From positions 248,001 to 312,000 of the forward strand of contig NW_027041826.1 in the NCBI RefSeq assembly GCF_033297395.1: DNA of 64,000 nucleotides. Direction: 5' to 3'. Positions 1 to 10,381 of this stretch are shown piece after piece. Both the position numbers and the translations under genes were made by a program. The number at the start of each line of letters is the position of its first letter. Positions within the stretch are counted from its first letter, which is position 1. The stretch comes from Canariomyces notabilis (lineage: Eukaryota; Ascomycota; Sordariomycetes; Sordariales; Chaetomiaceae). The notes below the pieces were generated by a model. That model was not told the origin of the DNA and searched no databases. It saw only the letters and a program-made list of their open reading frames with translations.

Positions 1-240
1 GCCAGGGAGATGGGCTACAAGATCGTCATATGGCCGTGCTTCGCCATGACGGCTGCGTACCTCGCCTATCGGCAGGCGGCCGAGGAGCTGAAGACGACGG
101 GGGCCATCAAGGAGCGCGTTGGGCCCGACGGGAAGACGGTGGTCGGCGGGATTCGCGACATTTTCGAGCTCTGCGGGCTGACTAAGTGCGCCGAATTCGA
201 CAGGGAGATGGGAGGGAAGACGTTCGAAAAGGGTGTATAG
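1..240 (+). CDS. ICL/PEP mutase family protein, C-terminal fragment
   Basis: This is the last 79 codons of a gene that begins left of the window; the frame is open from base 1 and stops at 238-240. The visible residues include a WPCFAMTAAYLAY-like helix and a C-terminal helical tail ending in a KTFEKGV-like sequence. This fits the end of the isocitrate lyase/phosphoenolpyruvate mutase superfamily (carboxyphosphonoenolpyruvate mutase, oxaloacetate hydrolase, dimethylmalate lyase types), whose (beta/alpha)8 barrel ends in swapped helices. The catalytic residues lie outside the window, so the exact reaction cannot be assigned. It converges on GPI10, with only 92 bp between the two stop codons. 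Confidence 0.6.
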   Translation, partial: AREMGYKIVIWPCFAMTAAYLAYRQAAEELKTTGAIKERVGPDGKTVVGGIRDIFELCGLTKCAEFDREMGGKTFEKGV

Positions 241-332
241 TCGGATGTCTAGTTATCAGTACCGCCCCTGACAATATCATACAAGTAACAGAGATTCCAC
301 CCACTAATTCACTCGCAGTACAACTTCCCCCT

Positions 333-2179
333 TCAAAACCCACCACCATAAGACCCCTCATAAACCCCGGTATCCCAAACCACCAAACTCCCTCTCCTCC
401 GCCAATCCTCATTGAACCACCCGTTCCTCGCAGCCCACACCCTCCTGAGCTTGACGCCCATGTCCTTGCCAGGGGCATCCTCCCCCTCAAAAAACCGCTT
501 GAGCACCCCTTCCACACCTTCAAACCCAACAATATACCGCGGAATCTCACCTGCCCGCCCATTGCCTTTGGCCGGCCACATCTCCTCGGCCAAGAACCTA
601 ACCCCGTACTCCCCATCCGGAGCGGCCAAGTAAAAGCGATCGGCCTCGTCAAGGTAGGCATTCCTCTCGGCACTGCCGGGCGCGGTATTCAGCGGCGGCT
701 CGCAGGTAAGCGCGCGCGCGCGCAGGGCCGGGTAGACGAGGTGCGATCGCCAAGGGGTAGAGTGGCAGGGCGTGAGGAATAGGGCAAATAGCTCGGTACT
801 GTCGCTGACGTTCTTGCTGTGGTTATCATGGTTGCTGATAGCTAGGACATTCGGATGGAGGCGCTCAAAGTCCGTCCGGAGGAACTCGACAACTGAGAGG
901 GGTGCTGACTGGTGGAAAAGAGAGAGGTAGCCAGCTAAAAAGAGGTTGATGGAGAGGATGTATGCGAGTGTGTGCTTGTGGCGGAGAGAGACAGGGCTGG
1001 AGGTTGACTGCGGCGATGATGCGGTGGGCTCTTTGGTGAAGAATGATGTGATGTATGGCGCCCCGGCGATGTGGAAGATTGGTAGGAGTGGGTAGATGAA
1101 GCGGACTTCTTTATGGGAGATGAGGGAAAGGAGCAAAATCATGCCCGCAGAGACCAAGGAAAGGGTCCTGAGAACGCTGGATTGGCTATTAGGAAGCTTC
1201 TGGGGCGAGGAGAAAGCCTTCCAAAGACCAATCACGCAAAAAGGGAGAAAAGTAGTGGTCAGGAGGGGGACGCCCTGGGAAAGATAGTAATGCCAGGGCA
1301 TGCGGCCGTAAAAGACGGCAAGCGCCTGCGAGAGGTTGAAGTAGAGCCACTTGTATGGCGGAAACGTCCAGAAACCAAAGTAGAGACGATCAGATGCGAG
1401 AGAAAGCGCCAGGACTGCCGCCCCGCAGATCAGAATCTCTCGGATGAGCACGATCAGGCACGAGGTTCCCAGCGCTGGTTTACTTTTACCAGTCGGCCTC
1501 AGAAGTGACAGACTCAGAACGCCAAGCCATATAATCAGATTTGTTGCCCGTAACAAGACGGCAATGGCTGCAAGCACGAGCGATATCCGGAGGCTGTCAT
1601 TGTTTCAGCCCAGTATCGATCCGCCAGCAGCAGTCACGGAGGGGTCCTACCTTGTAACTGTGTGTTTCTGGAGTAAGGACAAACCACTGCCCGCCTTCTC
1701 ATCTCGGAAAAGGGCCCATGGCCAGTATGCCAGGGCGGCTATGGTCAAAGTTGTCTCCAGCGAGTTGGAAAAGGTCCTTGTGGAGCAATACCACTGCCAG
1801 GGGTTGAGCACCGTCATCCACAACTGCACCTGGTCAGCAAAAGTGCCAAGGTGACACTCGGAGCAAAGACAGGAAACTGACAGCAGCCCATGGAGCATTG
1901 CTTTCCTTGCCGTAGATGTCCATGGCAAGCTTCCACGTGTAAAATTCGGCCAGCGCGGCAAAGACGGACTGCAGAGTCCCCGGCAAGGCGACGAGGATAA
2001 AGGCCCTGAACGGCACAAACAGATGGAGGAAGCTCATCAAACTATCCACAGCCTTGTACACCAGCCCAAAGATTGCCGGGTGCAGCGAGGATCTGAGCTG
2101 ATGTTGCCATTCCTAAGGTTTTGTTGGTGGTTGATTGTCAGTGAACAGCTACATACAACTCATGCACACGCATGCTCTG

Positions 2180-2214
<35 letters not shown>

Positions 2215-2581
2215 AAAAAAAAAGAAAAGAAAAGAAAAAAAAAAGAAAAAAAAAGAAAAGAAAAAGAAAAGAAAAGTCATATACCCAAGTCAGCCAGGCG
2301 CCGCTCTCGCTGCCAAAGGCCATTCTCCACGCCGGCTCCAGCGCCTGAAAGTACTCATCTGGCTGGAAGAAGGTGCGCAGGCAAAGCGAGTTGATGAACC
2401 GAAACAGCAGCAGCAAGCTGAGCACATCCCGGACCTGGGCAGCTGCGACCTGGGCGTGTACTTGGCGCGCCTTCTTCTCGTCTGCCGCAGCCGTTGTGCC
2501 TAGCGGTACAACGTTAGGTACCGTGTTAGGATCCGCCTTTCGCCGGGCGCGCAGCCCTTCGGCGGCCGGCTTGGATTCCAT
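333..2581 (-). CDS. GPI10: GPI mannosyltransferase III (PIG-B/Gpi10 family)
   Basis: Four exons on the minus strand: 2581-2285, 2112-1882, 1829-1651 and 1593-333, giving 655 aa. The enzyme adds the third mannose of the GPI anchor precursor in the ER membrane, from dolichyl-phosphate mannose. The FFQPDEYFQALEPAW region (about residues 70-84), the TRTFSNSLETTLT segment and the SHKEVRFIYPLLP motif near residue 396 (the HKE signature) are typical of the ALG9/PIG-B glycosyltransferase family. Many hydrophobic segments fit a polytopic ER protein. The first intron (172 bp) contains a 97-base A/G tract on the plus strand, which is a pyrimidine tract in the transcript. The other introns are 51 and 57 bp. 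Each join keeps the family sequence in frame. The start is the ATG at 2581. Confidence 0.88.
2180..2276. repeat. A-rich microsatellite inside GPI10 intron 1
   Basis: There are 33 consecutive A followed by irregular A4-10G units, all purine on the plus strand. It lies wholly in the first intron of GPI10, so the transcript carries a U/C tract that ends about 65 bases upstream of the acceptor. Lysine-rich ORFs across it are artefacts of the repeat. Confidence 0.95.
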
Positions 2582-3722
2582 TGCCTGACACCTACTCCTG
2601 GATAGGTGCTGTCACTCGCTGCTCGTGTCTTCCAGGTTGTCTTTCTGCTCGTTCAGGGGTTTGTTGAACCAAAGTCTCAATGTCGTTGTACATACAAGGC
2701 AGTTGGCTGCCGAGCTGCTTCCAGGTGGGATGCAACTCAAAGGGTGCTTGGGTCGATTAGATAACGTCGTCGCTGATTGGCTGGATCCAGCCCTACAGGT
2801 GCTGTGGGCTCGTCACCTGAGCAGCCGTTGGCCCAGTCGGAGCACGCAGACCCCTTGCAACAGCCGGCACCGAGACCCACCTAAAGCACCCCTCCGTTCT
2901 CCGGGTTCGCTTCGACACAATCGAACCTCCGGAGACCGGGATGATTGGCCAAAGTAACACATTTTCGTTTCGCTGCTTTTTTCGCCACTGGTATCGCTCT
3001 TTTCACGCCGAACCCCACAAATGGAAAACAAAACCAAAAGACCGGGCTCTCGGATCACCTGGGAGACTGGAATCGGCTTCGCATCGGTGGGCCGCGAACG
3101 GGTTTCGTAATACAGTACATAGCGGCCGCTCGGCGCCGGCGCTGCCCAGGATGGTCAGGGATCCAGGGCCCCACGTCAGGTGGCTCGGTGCTGTCATGTT
3201 GTCATCGACGCCGCTTGCACCTGCACTTAGGGGTATGGTGGCGTTTCACGAAAGTCCACAAAAAACAGATTTCCATTTGCACTGATCCCGATCAAAGCCG
3301 CGCTGGAGCGGTGCTGGGTGAATCCGTGCCCTTTTTCTTTTATATAATAACCCGCGCGTTTCTCCCACTGGTACAATACTCTTCCCATTCTCTGTTGCCA
3401 TTTCCAGCTGTCAATTGAGCTAAGGGGATTAAGGTAGGGTTATGCGGGTTGCTTCGCTCCGTCGAGTCAGTCTACATTAGTGTACGCGGGGTCCCCTTAT
3501 CAAAGATCGCGCCAAGTCGCCCTCAGACACCTTGCCTTGCGATAGCCAACCGTCTGGTCGGATCTGATCTTCCTTGGCTTCTTTATCAGTCTCGTCTCTC
3601 AGTGGGGCACAGGCTGCACCAGAAACCCTTCCTCCAGGGTACAAAGCGATTTCGGCCGACACCCGCTCTCCCCCATACATAGCACCCCTTAGTGTTCGTC
3701 ACCCCAACAAGACAAAAACACC
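2582..3722. other. Intergenic, divergent promoter region GPI10 / OAT
   Basis: 1.14 kb between two divergently transcribed starts. It holds a TATATAA at 3341-3347 and pyrimidine-rich stretches near the OAT start. I see no coding region with family similarity. Confidence 0.7.
3341..3347 (+). promoter_or_regulatory. TATA-like element upstream of OAT
   Basis: TATATAA lies 376 bp before the OAT start codon and is followed by CT-rich sequence. Its position would imply a leader of roughly 350 bases. This is a motif match only. Confidence 0.35.
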
Positions 3723-5236
3723 ATGGCGCCTCACGCAGACAAGGACCCCTCTCCGGTTCGAGGCAACGGAGCCGGGCTACCCAAGGACAAGGACCGGTAC
3801 CACGCCTCGTCGACCAAGGGCGCCATCGCCGCCGAGAACGAGTTCGCTGCGCACAACTACCACCCGCTGCCCGTGGTGTTTGCGCGCGCCCAGGGCGTCC
3901 ACGTGTGGGATCCCGAGGGCAAGCACTACCTCGACTTTTTGTCGGCCTACAGCGCCGTCAACCAGGGCCACTGCCACCCGGAGCTGGTCAAGGCGCTCAC
4001 CGAGCAGGCCTCGCGGCTGACGCTGAGCTCGCGCGCCTTCCACAACGATGTGTTCCCCGTGTGGGCCGAGAAGGTGCGCAGCGTCTTCGGCTACGACATG
4101 GTGCTGCCCATGAACACGGGTGCCGAGGCCGTCGAGACGGCCATCAAGATCGCGCGGAAATGGGCATACAAGGTCAAAGGCGTCGCGCCCGGGCGAGCCC
4201 TCGTCTTTAGCGCAGCGGATAACTTCCACGGGCGGACGGTAAGGCTTTCCCCCAACCCCTTGCTAACAAACACATGCAAAGCCGTGCAATCGAAAATTCT
4301 AACACCGATCCCCTTTCTCCCCAGATGACGGCCATCTCCCTCTCCGTCGACCCGGAATCCCGCGACAACTACGGCCCCTACCTACCCAACGTGGGCGCCG
4401 TCAACCCCAGCACAGGCCAGCCCATCCGCTACGACAACATATCCGACCTGGAAGCCGTCCTGGCCACGCACGGCGCCGACACAGCGGCATTCATCGTGGA
4501 ACCAATCCAAGGCGAGGCGGGCGTTGTGGTGCCCTCGGACACATACCTGTCCCAGGTCGCCGCGCTCTGCAAGAAACACAACGTCCTCCTGATCTGCGAC
4601 GAGATCCAGACGGGCATCGCGCGCACGGGCAAAATGCTCTGCTGCGAGTGGGCGGGCATCAAACCCGACATGGTCACTTTGGGTAAGGCCATCTCGGGCG
4701 GGATGTACCCCGTCAGCTGCGTCCTGGCCAACAAGGAGGTCATGCTTGTCGTTGAGCCTGGCACGCACGGGTCCACCTACGGCGGAAACCCCCTCGGCTG
4801 CGCCGTCTCGATTCGCGCGCTGGAGCTGGTTGAGGAGGAAGGGCTTGTTGCCAGGGCGGACAGGTTAGGGAGGATTTTTAGGGAAGGAGTGGAAGCCTTT
4901 GGGAGTAAGATTGTGAAAGTTGTGAGGGGGAAGGGGTTGTTGAATGCTGTTGTCATTGATGAGGAGGCGGCGGGCGGGAGGACGGCGTGGGATTTGTGCA
5001 TGCTTCTAAAGGAGAAGGGTGTGTTGGTAAGTTTTTGTCCCAGGAAACATATGTTCCCTGTTAAAGGTAATGGAAGGCATGGCTGACTGGGTGACTAGGC
5101 GAAACCGACACATGGCAACATCATACGGTTCGCGCCGCCCCTGGTTATCACCGAGGACGAGCTGCGGAGCGCTATCGCCATCATTGGCGAGGCGTTGAAG
5201 GAATTGCCCACGGCGATAGTGACGGGTGGGCATTGA
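3723..5236 (+). CDS. OAT: Ornithine aminotransferase
   Basis: Three exons, 3723-4238, 4325-5026 and 5099-5236, encode 451 aa, close to the usual ~440-450 aa. The enzyme is a class III PLP aminotransferase that moves the delta-amino group of ornithine to 2-oxoglutarate. This yields glutamate semialdehyde in arginine catabolism, and in fungi it is usually cytosolic. The sequence shows MNTGAEAVETAIK (cofactor phosphate binding), LLICDEIQTG (the Asp that contacts the pyridine nitrogen) and VTLGKAISGG with the Schiff-base lysine. Introns are 86 and 72 bp, both in phase 0. The start ATG sits in a good CACCATGGC context. No mitochondrial presequence is obvious. Confidence 0.95.
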
Positions 5237-6277
5237 TTGATTCAGAGAGTGGCTGGCGGCTCCAGAAACAGCAGAAAGAGGAGACGGGCTGCGTCACGGC
5301 TGGCGAGGCATGCCGCATCGCAGGGGATTAGCATGTCTTAACAACAGTCAGATGGTGCTGGGTCCCGAGGTCTGTCTCGGGGTGGCGCCTATCCTGCTGT
5401 TAGCTCATCCTCCTCCACACTTGGAGTACTGGGCAGCATTTCGCGGAGAGAGAGCGGACTGATGCTAAATTGTATATATCGGCACGGTCATGCCATGTGC
5501 TGGGATGCTTTTGGGAGCTGGGAGCTAGATACCTGATGCTGGCGACAGCAAAGCGCAGTGTATGTAGTTGTGTATGTACATACAGTACACGTGGAAGCAC
5601 TTACAAGAGGTACAGTACCTGTTTTGCCATGGTGTGTTGTTGAATCTGCGTGTCAACTTTGGCTTTGCACTGCGGAATGCTGTTTCCAACGTACTTAAAA
5701 GTATCGTCCTGTACAAATATGTATATGCCGTCAGTTCACAGGCTCGAGCCAAGGGGCGGATGCCGGGTGCGGGTTCCGTTGCAGTAGGGTCCCCGTCAGG
5801 GTGGAACAGAACTGTGGGGGTTCCGCTAGGCGTCTAAATGGGTTGCATATGGTTTGTACGTTAAGGTGACTTGGACCTTCTGATGAGTGAAGATTTGTGA
5901 AGGTGACGATGATTTGGTCGGTATCCTTCCTACTTAATCCTGCGAGAACTTATAACATCCGGCGGTGTGTGCTCGTTGTATGTAGGAGGAGTCGAGGCAT
6001 ACCCTTTTTTTGCCTGCCCCATTAGGGGTGCCTGGGTTGTGTAACATTCTCATATGTAACTACCGTAACGAGTAGCAGAACCCTGATGGTTTTATTCGTA
6101 CATTTACTTGTGCTATTGGCAAATGACCGCGCTGGTTTACACTTGCTACCCTTCGATATGACCTCAGTCTTCAACTCCTAGGGTCTAGGAACCTTTGTAA
6201 TTGACATCAGGAACCACTCCCATGGTCGCGCGGCCCATGTTATGACTTCGCTTAGCCGAGCTTTGGATTGTTCGTAT

Positions 6278-6302
6278 GTACAGTACAGTACAGTACAGTA
6301 CT
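6278..6302. repeat. (GTACA)n microsatellite
   Basis: About five tandem copies of a GTACA pentamer in intergenic DNA. A shorter GTACAGTACAGT run also occurs near 45103. Confidence 0.9.
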
Positions 6303-9241
6303 TAATGCAGTTCGGAGCGTGGAGGGTGTAACTCCAGTGGTTGCCTTCTAGGCTTCCCATTAGACCCATCTCACCCAGGGTCACAACTCCTCTTTCTTCC
6401 ACGACTAGGCAATTGTAGAGTGCCTAGGTAGATGCCTGATACTACTGTCTTGAGATCACGCCATTAAAGAGACCCCAGCAGGCGCCACCTCTGGGATGGG
6501 TCCAAATGGCAGAAGGAGATGTAGGTAACTGCTTAGATTCTTGAGCTGTTGCTGATGAGAGTGTGGTGTGTGTCTGTGTGAGTTATCCGTATCTCAGATG
6601 GAGGGTGAGTGGATGAGCGGGAAATACCGGGGTCCAAACAGCCAATTACACCACCCTCACTGTCCAGCCGAGACTTGCTGGTGTCTTCTGATGAAATGTG
6701 AAACGTGAGGGCGTATGGCTTCCCCGGGCTCGTATACTGTTTACAGTTTAATTGATAAATCGCGGGTTGATTGTACCTATTGCTCCCCTTCCCCATGCGT
6801 CTCTTCTCGGGACCGGCGGACAGGGGGCCCCTTTCTCGAATGATACAATGCCACATCTGAAGTATTGACGGCTACCGATCGGTAAGTGCACACTTGCATC
6901 CCGTCCGTTGTGAACATGGACACGTGAGACGAAGACGGGGGTTTGCCTCGAGCTGCAGAGCTCGTTTAGTCATCGGTCTGCCTCGATATCGGTTAGCCTG
7001 TTTGGGAACTTCAATTGGCTTTCAGAGAGGTCCCAATGGACAATGGCAGGGTGTGCAAGTCTGATGACAAGCATGGAAAGTTTACATGATCGTGGTTCCC
7101 TAGGCATACTATCTCGTCCTTGGGGAGTGGGATCGACCAAGGCACGGAAAACTGCGAGGTTGACTCGACTCAGGTTCTAAGCTAGTCGTCCAGTTTCCTT
7201 TTTGGGATTCGCTGATTCCAAGCCTGGCTCCTTCTCCGCGAGACGATGAGATGGCAGTAATCGATACAGTGATTGCTACCTGGTACCAAGTAGTGTTTTC
7301 AGAACAGAATTTTAAGTAAGAGAAAAAGGAATGGATGAAGAAGATCAATGATCCATCTTGGAATACAAGAATGAATGAATTCGATCCGAGACATAACACA
7401 ATCAGCCAAACTCCCAGAAGACCGCAGACTGCGTACGAGCAGCTTAGCTCGGTTGACCGTTGATGTGTCCGGTGACCCCATTCACAGGACTGATGCTGGG
7501 TTAAGACGTGGCGTCCTGCTGCAGGCATCGCGGCTTAGCTGCAGTTGAGAAAACCAGATTAAATCCCGGGGTTATCGAGGATTTTGTATTCTGGGGAGGC
7601 GCAATGAGAAGGCGGCTTAGGTGACACACGAATTGGATGAATCTCAAGCTGCAGGCAAGGAATTGACCGCCTTGAGATGCACATTGCCCAGGCGGACACG
7701 TTTTGTATTGCCAACAGCAAAGTGCCATCCAATTCCTTTGCTATGGCTAGGAAACCTCCTCACATTAGCTCCAGGTATCCGTAGCTGCTTGATAGGCATG
7801 CAAATGAGAGATGCGAGTTAACCTACGGAGTAGCGACAGGACCGATACGAAGGTTGGTTGCATTGATAAGTGAGCGAACCTCTCTGGCCATCGATAAGGA
7901 AGACAGGGGCAGCGATAACCATGGTAGGACTTCATCCGGTCCCGGGATGAGCATTGAGGACATCCACGATGGCGGCAGAAACAGCCTCACTTGCAGGGCC
8001 ACTGTGGCCTCCTGGCGGATCTTGTCCTATCGCCGTTTGCATGTTTTTCATCCGACTATTGTCAGTAAGTTACCTCCGCTATCAGTGCCACCATCGCCTA
8101 CGTAGGAGCAACACCCGGCAGTTCGGGCATGGTCTCGGGTCCCTTCATTCAGTCCGCCTGCCGTTGTGTCATGTATGCCGCAGCGGGTAACCGGCAGGGA
8201 GAAGGCGGATCTGTGCATGGTAATATATGAGTCCACTTCGGGGACGGGAGAGGTCGTGTTGACACATGGATATTTGAACCTGGTGGCAATAAGAAGGCCA
8301 TCCCCCTTCTGGGAGCCGTTCCTGACGACGGATGTTGTACTGTAATACACCTGACTCAACTCCGTGACGCTCTCTTTTCACCATGCACCCTTTTTCTGTA
8401 TTGTACCTATAGGTCAAAGTTATGGCCATACACACGAAAAACCTACCGCCTGCCTCGCATGCTCCAAGCAGCAAGCAGGAGGGTGACACAGAAGCCGGCA
8501 GCTTCCGTGTTGCAAGTGCTCTTTCCATACTTCGTACCGTGTCTTGATTCTGTTATAGAAAGAGCATGCATCTCGGTGCATGACCGTGCTAGAATCGACG
8601 CCTATCCCACATTTCAGCATCAAGGCTGGTGCATACTGTGTTGTGTCGCGAGTGCCTGCGCAAGCCAACCGTCGGCTCCGGTTGGTGTATCCGCTGGCCG
8701 TCCATCGTGACGACGAGTGGCTGTGGAGCCGGACAGCATGAATTGACCCACAGGGGTCGGGGGTTGGGGGAACGGACCGAGGGACGGGGAGACGGGTCGC
8801 TGAGGCCAGGAAAACAAAAACGAGATTAGCTCAGCAGTCCGCCTCCGAAGACGCAAGAGAAGCGGCAAATTGTGATGGATGGCGATACGGTCTCAGGGTC
8901 CGGAAGGCAAGGTAATCAACTGTTAAGGTAACATATGGAAGGAGCCCAGCAGTGCGGCTTCGCTGGGGGCAGTGGGTAGGTGAGCAGGTGGTGTTATCGC
9001 GGAGCCTTATCGCAGAATGTCCCATTTTAGCGCGTCTCGGAAGACAAACTGCGAAACACGGCTTTGTAAGGTAGCTTTTTGTTACGTCAGCTGCCTCCCA
9101 GCGCTGCTGATGCCGGTAGATGCAAATTGGTACTTGAGGATACCATCCTCAATCCGTACACGTACTGTAAGCTAGCTCAGGCAAGGTGCCGGTCTGGGGG
9201 TTGATGGTCGCGCAATCGTCACGAGCACCGTGCTGGCCATG

Positions 9242-10381
9242 TCACTCGCACGCCTCCAAGAGGCGCGCCCTGGCCCAGTGAAGAGACGCCCCCAGGTCCC
9301 GTGCTTTCCGCTCTCAGCAGCGCGAGGACCCCTAACGTAACAGCTGCCCTGCGCTCTCACAGTAACCATTCCTCCAGTGGGCGCCCGGCAACAGAGCGGA
9401 CAGGCCTAGGGTCGTCACTCTTGCAATCCTAAGCTGCTGTTCCCTTTCATCCAGGTTCCTCCCAAGTCCCTACCTTCTCTTCCCATCCTCTTTTCACCAC
9501 CACCTCGTCTTCCATCACGAACCATCTTTGTGTCTCTCACCACCCTGTTCACGGAGCTCGCCCCGCCAATTTTGCGTGTTGCGAAATCGTGAAACTAGCG
9601 CCATCTGCTCCGCAGCCCATCGAGTCTGAGTCATTCAGTTGACCTTGGACGTCAGTCTGCCGTGTGGAGCTCTCCCACCTCCCACCTTTTGAGAAACAGC
9701 TTCCACTGCACCAGGCACAGTCGGCCATCTGAGCTTTTAGTCGCTGCTCTTCGCTGTGCCTCGCCACGCCAACCCGCTGCTTCTACCCCAGCCTGAACAA
9801 ACAGCCGCTGCGTAGCATTTGCGCTGCCCGTCCAACCCATTCAAAAACCCCTACTTTCAACAAGTCGTCCTCCTTGGCCACTACCGCTCCCCGACGTCAC
9901 GCAGTGCTCACGCCTAGTACACTTGCTTTCCGAGTCCTCGTTCAACACTCTTACTGCGGCCATCAACGCCCTTCAAGTCGAGATCACGGAAGCCTAACGT
10001 CTCCGCCAAGAAGAAGCACTGTCTAGCCTTCCTTCATCGACTACGCTCCAGGCGGTCAAGATAGCCTCCTTCCGCTCTCAGACACCCGACCTATCGGATC
10101 TCTACCGTTCCCGGTCCAGTTGTCCTAGGCAGCACCCCCTACCATCAACTCCCCTGTACAACGACAACACCAGCAGTTCCCATCGCCGACCCCAGGGGCT
10201 CCTCGTCTTCTTGTCCTCGTGCCGTCGTTAACATAGTTCGCCCCTCCCCAATATCGGCTTGTGCAATTCCGAAGCTGCCCCATATACATGACGATCAGAT
10301 CGGCCGCCGACGTCTTTCGAATATCCTAGGCCCTCGGGCTGCAAGTCAACTTCCTGTCCTAGTCAACATACGCAGGGAGTC
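9242..10381 (+). promoter_or_regulatory. Long CT-rich, ATG-depleted 5' leader/promoter of ATG1
   Basis: No ATG triplet occurs on the plus strand from 9242 to 10287 (1,046 bp), in any frame. The stretch is rich in C and T and contains CT-rich initiator-like tracts around 9440-9530. Depletion of upstream ATGs is expected in a scanned mRNA leader, so transcription probably starts far upstream, perhaps near 9430-9500. The boundaries are inferred. Confidence 0.5.
10288..10329 (+). other. 13-codon uORF upstream of ATG1
   Basis: ATG at 10288, then 12 further sense codons, and TAG at 10327-10329, ending 52 bases before the ATG1 start. It is the only ATG in more than 1.1 kb upstream of the start codon, so it could limit or condition translation of the kinase. 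This is seen in sequence; the role is inferred. Confidence 0.55.

Larger units (their letters stand above)
5237..10381. other. 5.1 kb without a recognisable gene; right end is ATG1 leader
   Basis: Both strands were read for protein-like ORFs and spliced continuity; only short shadow ORFs occur. A (GTACA)n run lies at 6278-6302. From 9242 to 10287 there is no ATG on the plus strand and the sequence is CT-rich, which fits a long transcribed leader of ATG1. Lineage-specific small genes or noncoding RNA cannot be excluded. Confidence 0.6.

Noticed and set aside
2023..2503. Lysine-rich ORFs over the poly-A tract
   Set aside because: They are translations of a simple repeat inside a GPI10 intron; the minus-strand gene explains both flanks.
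3777..4229. 150-codon antisense ORF in OAT exon 1
   Set aside because: Shadow of strongly codon-biased OAT coding sequence; no family features.
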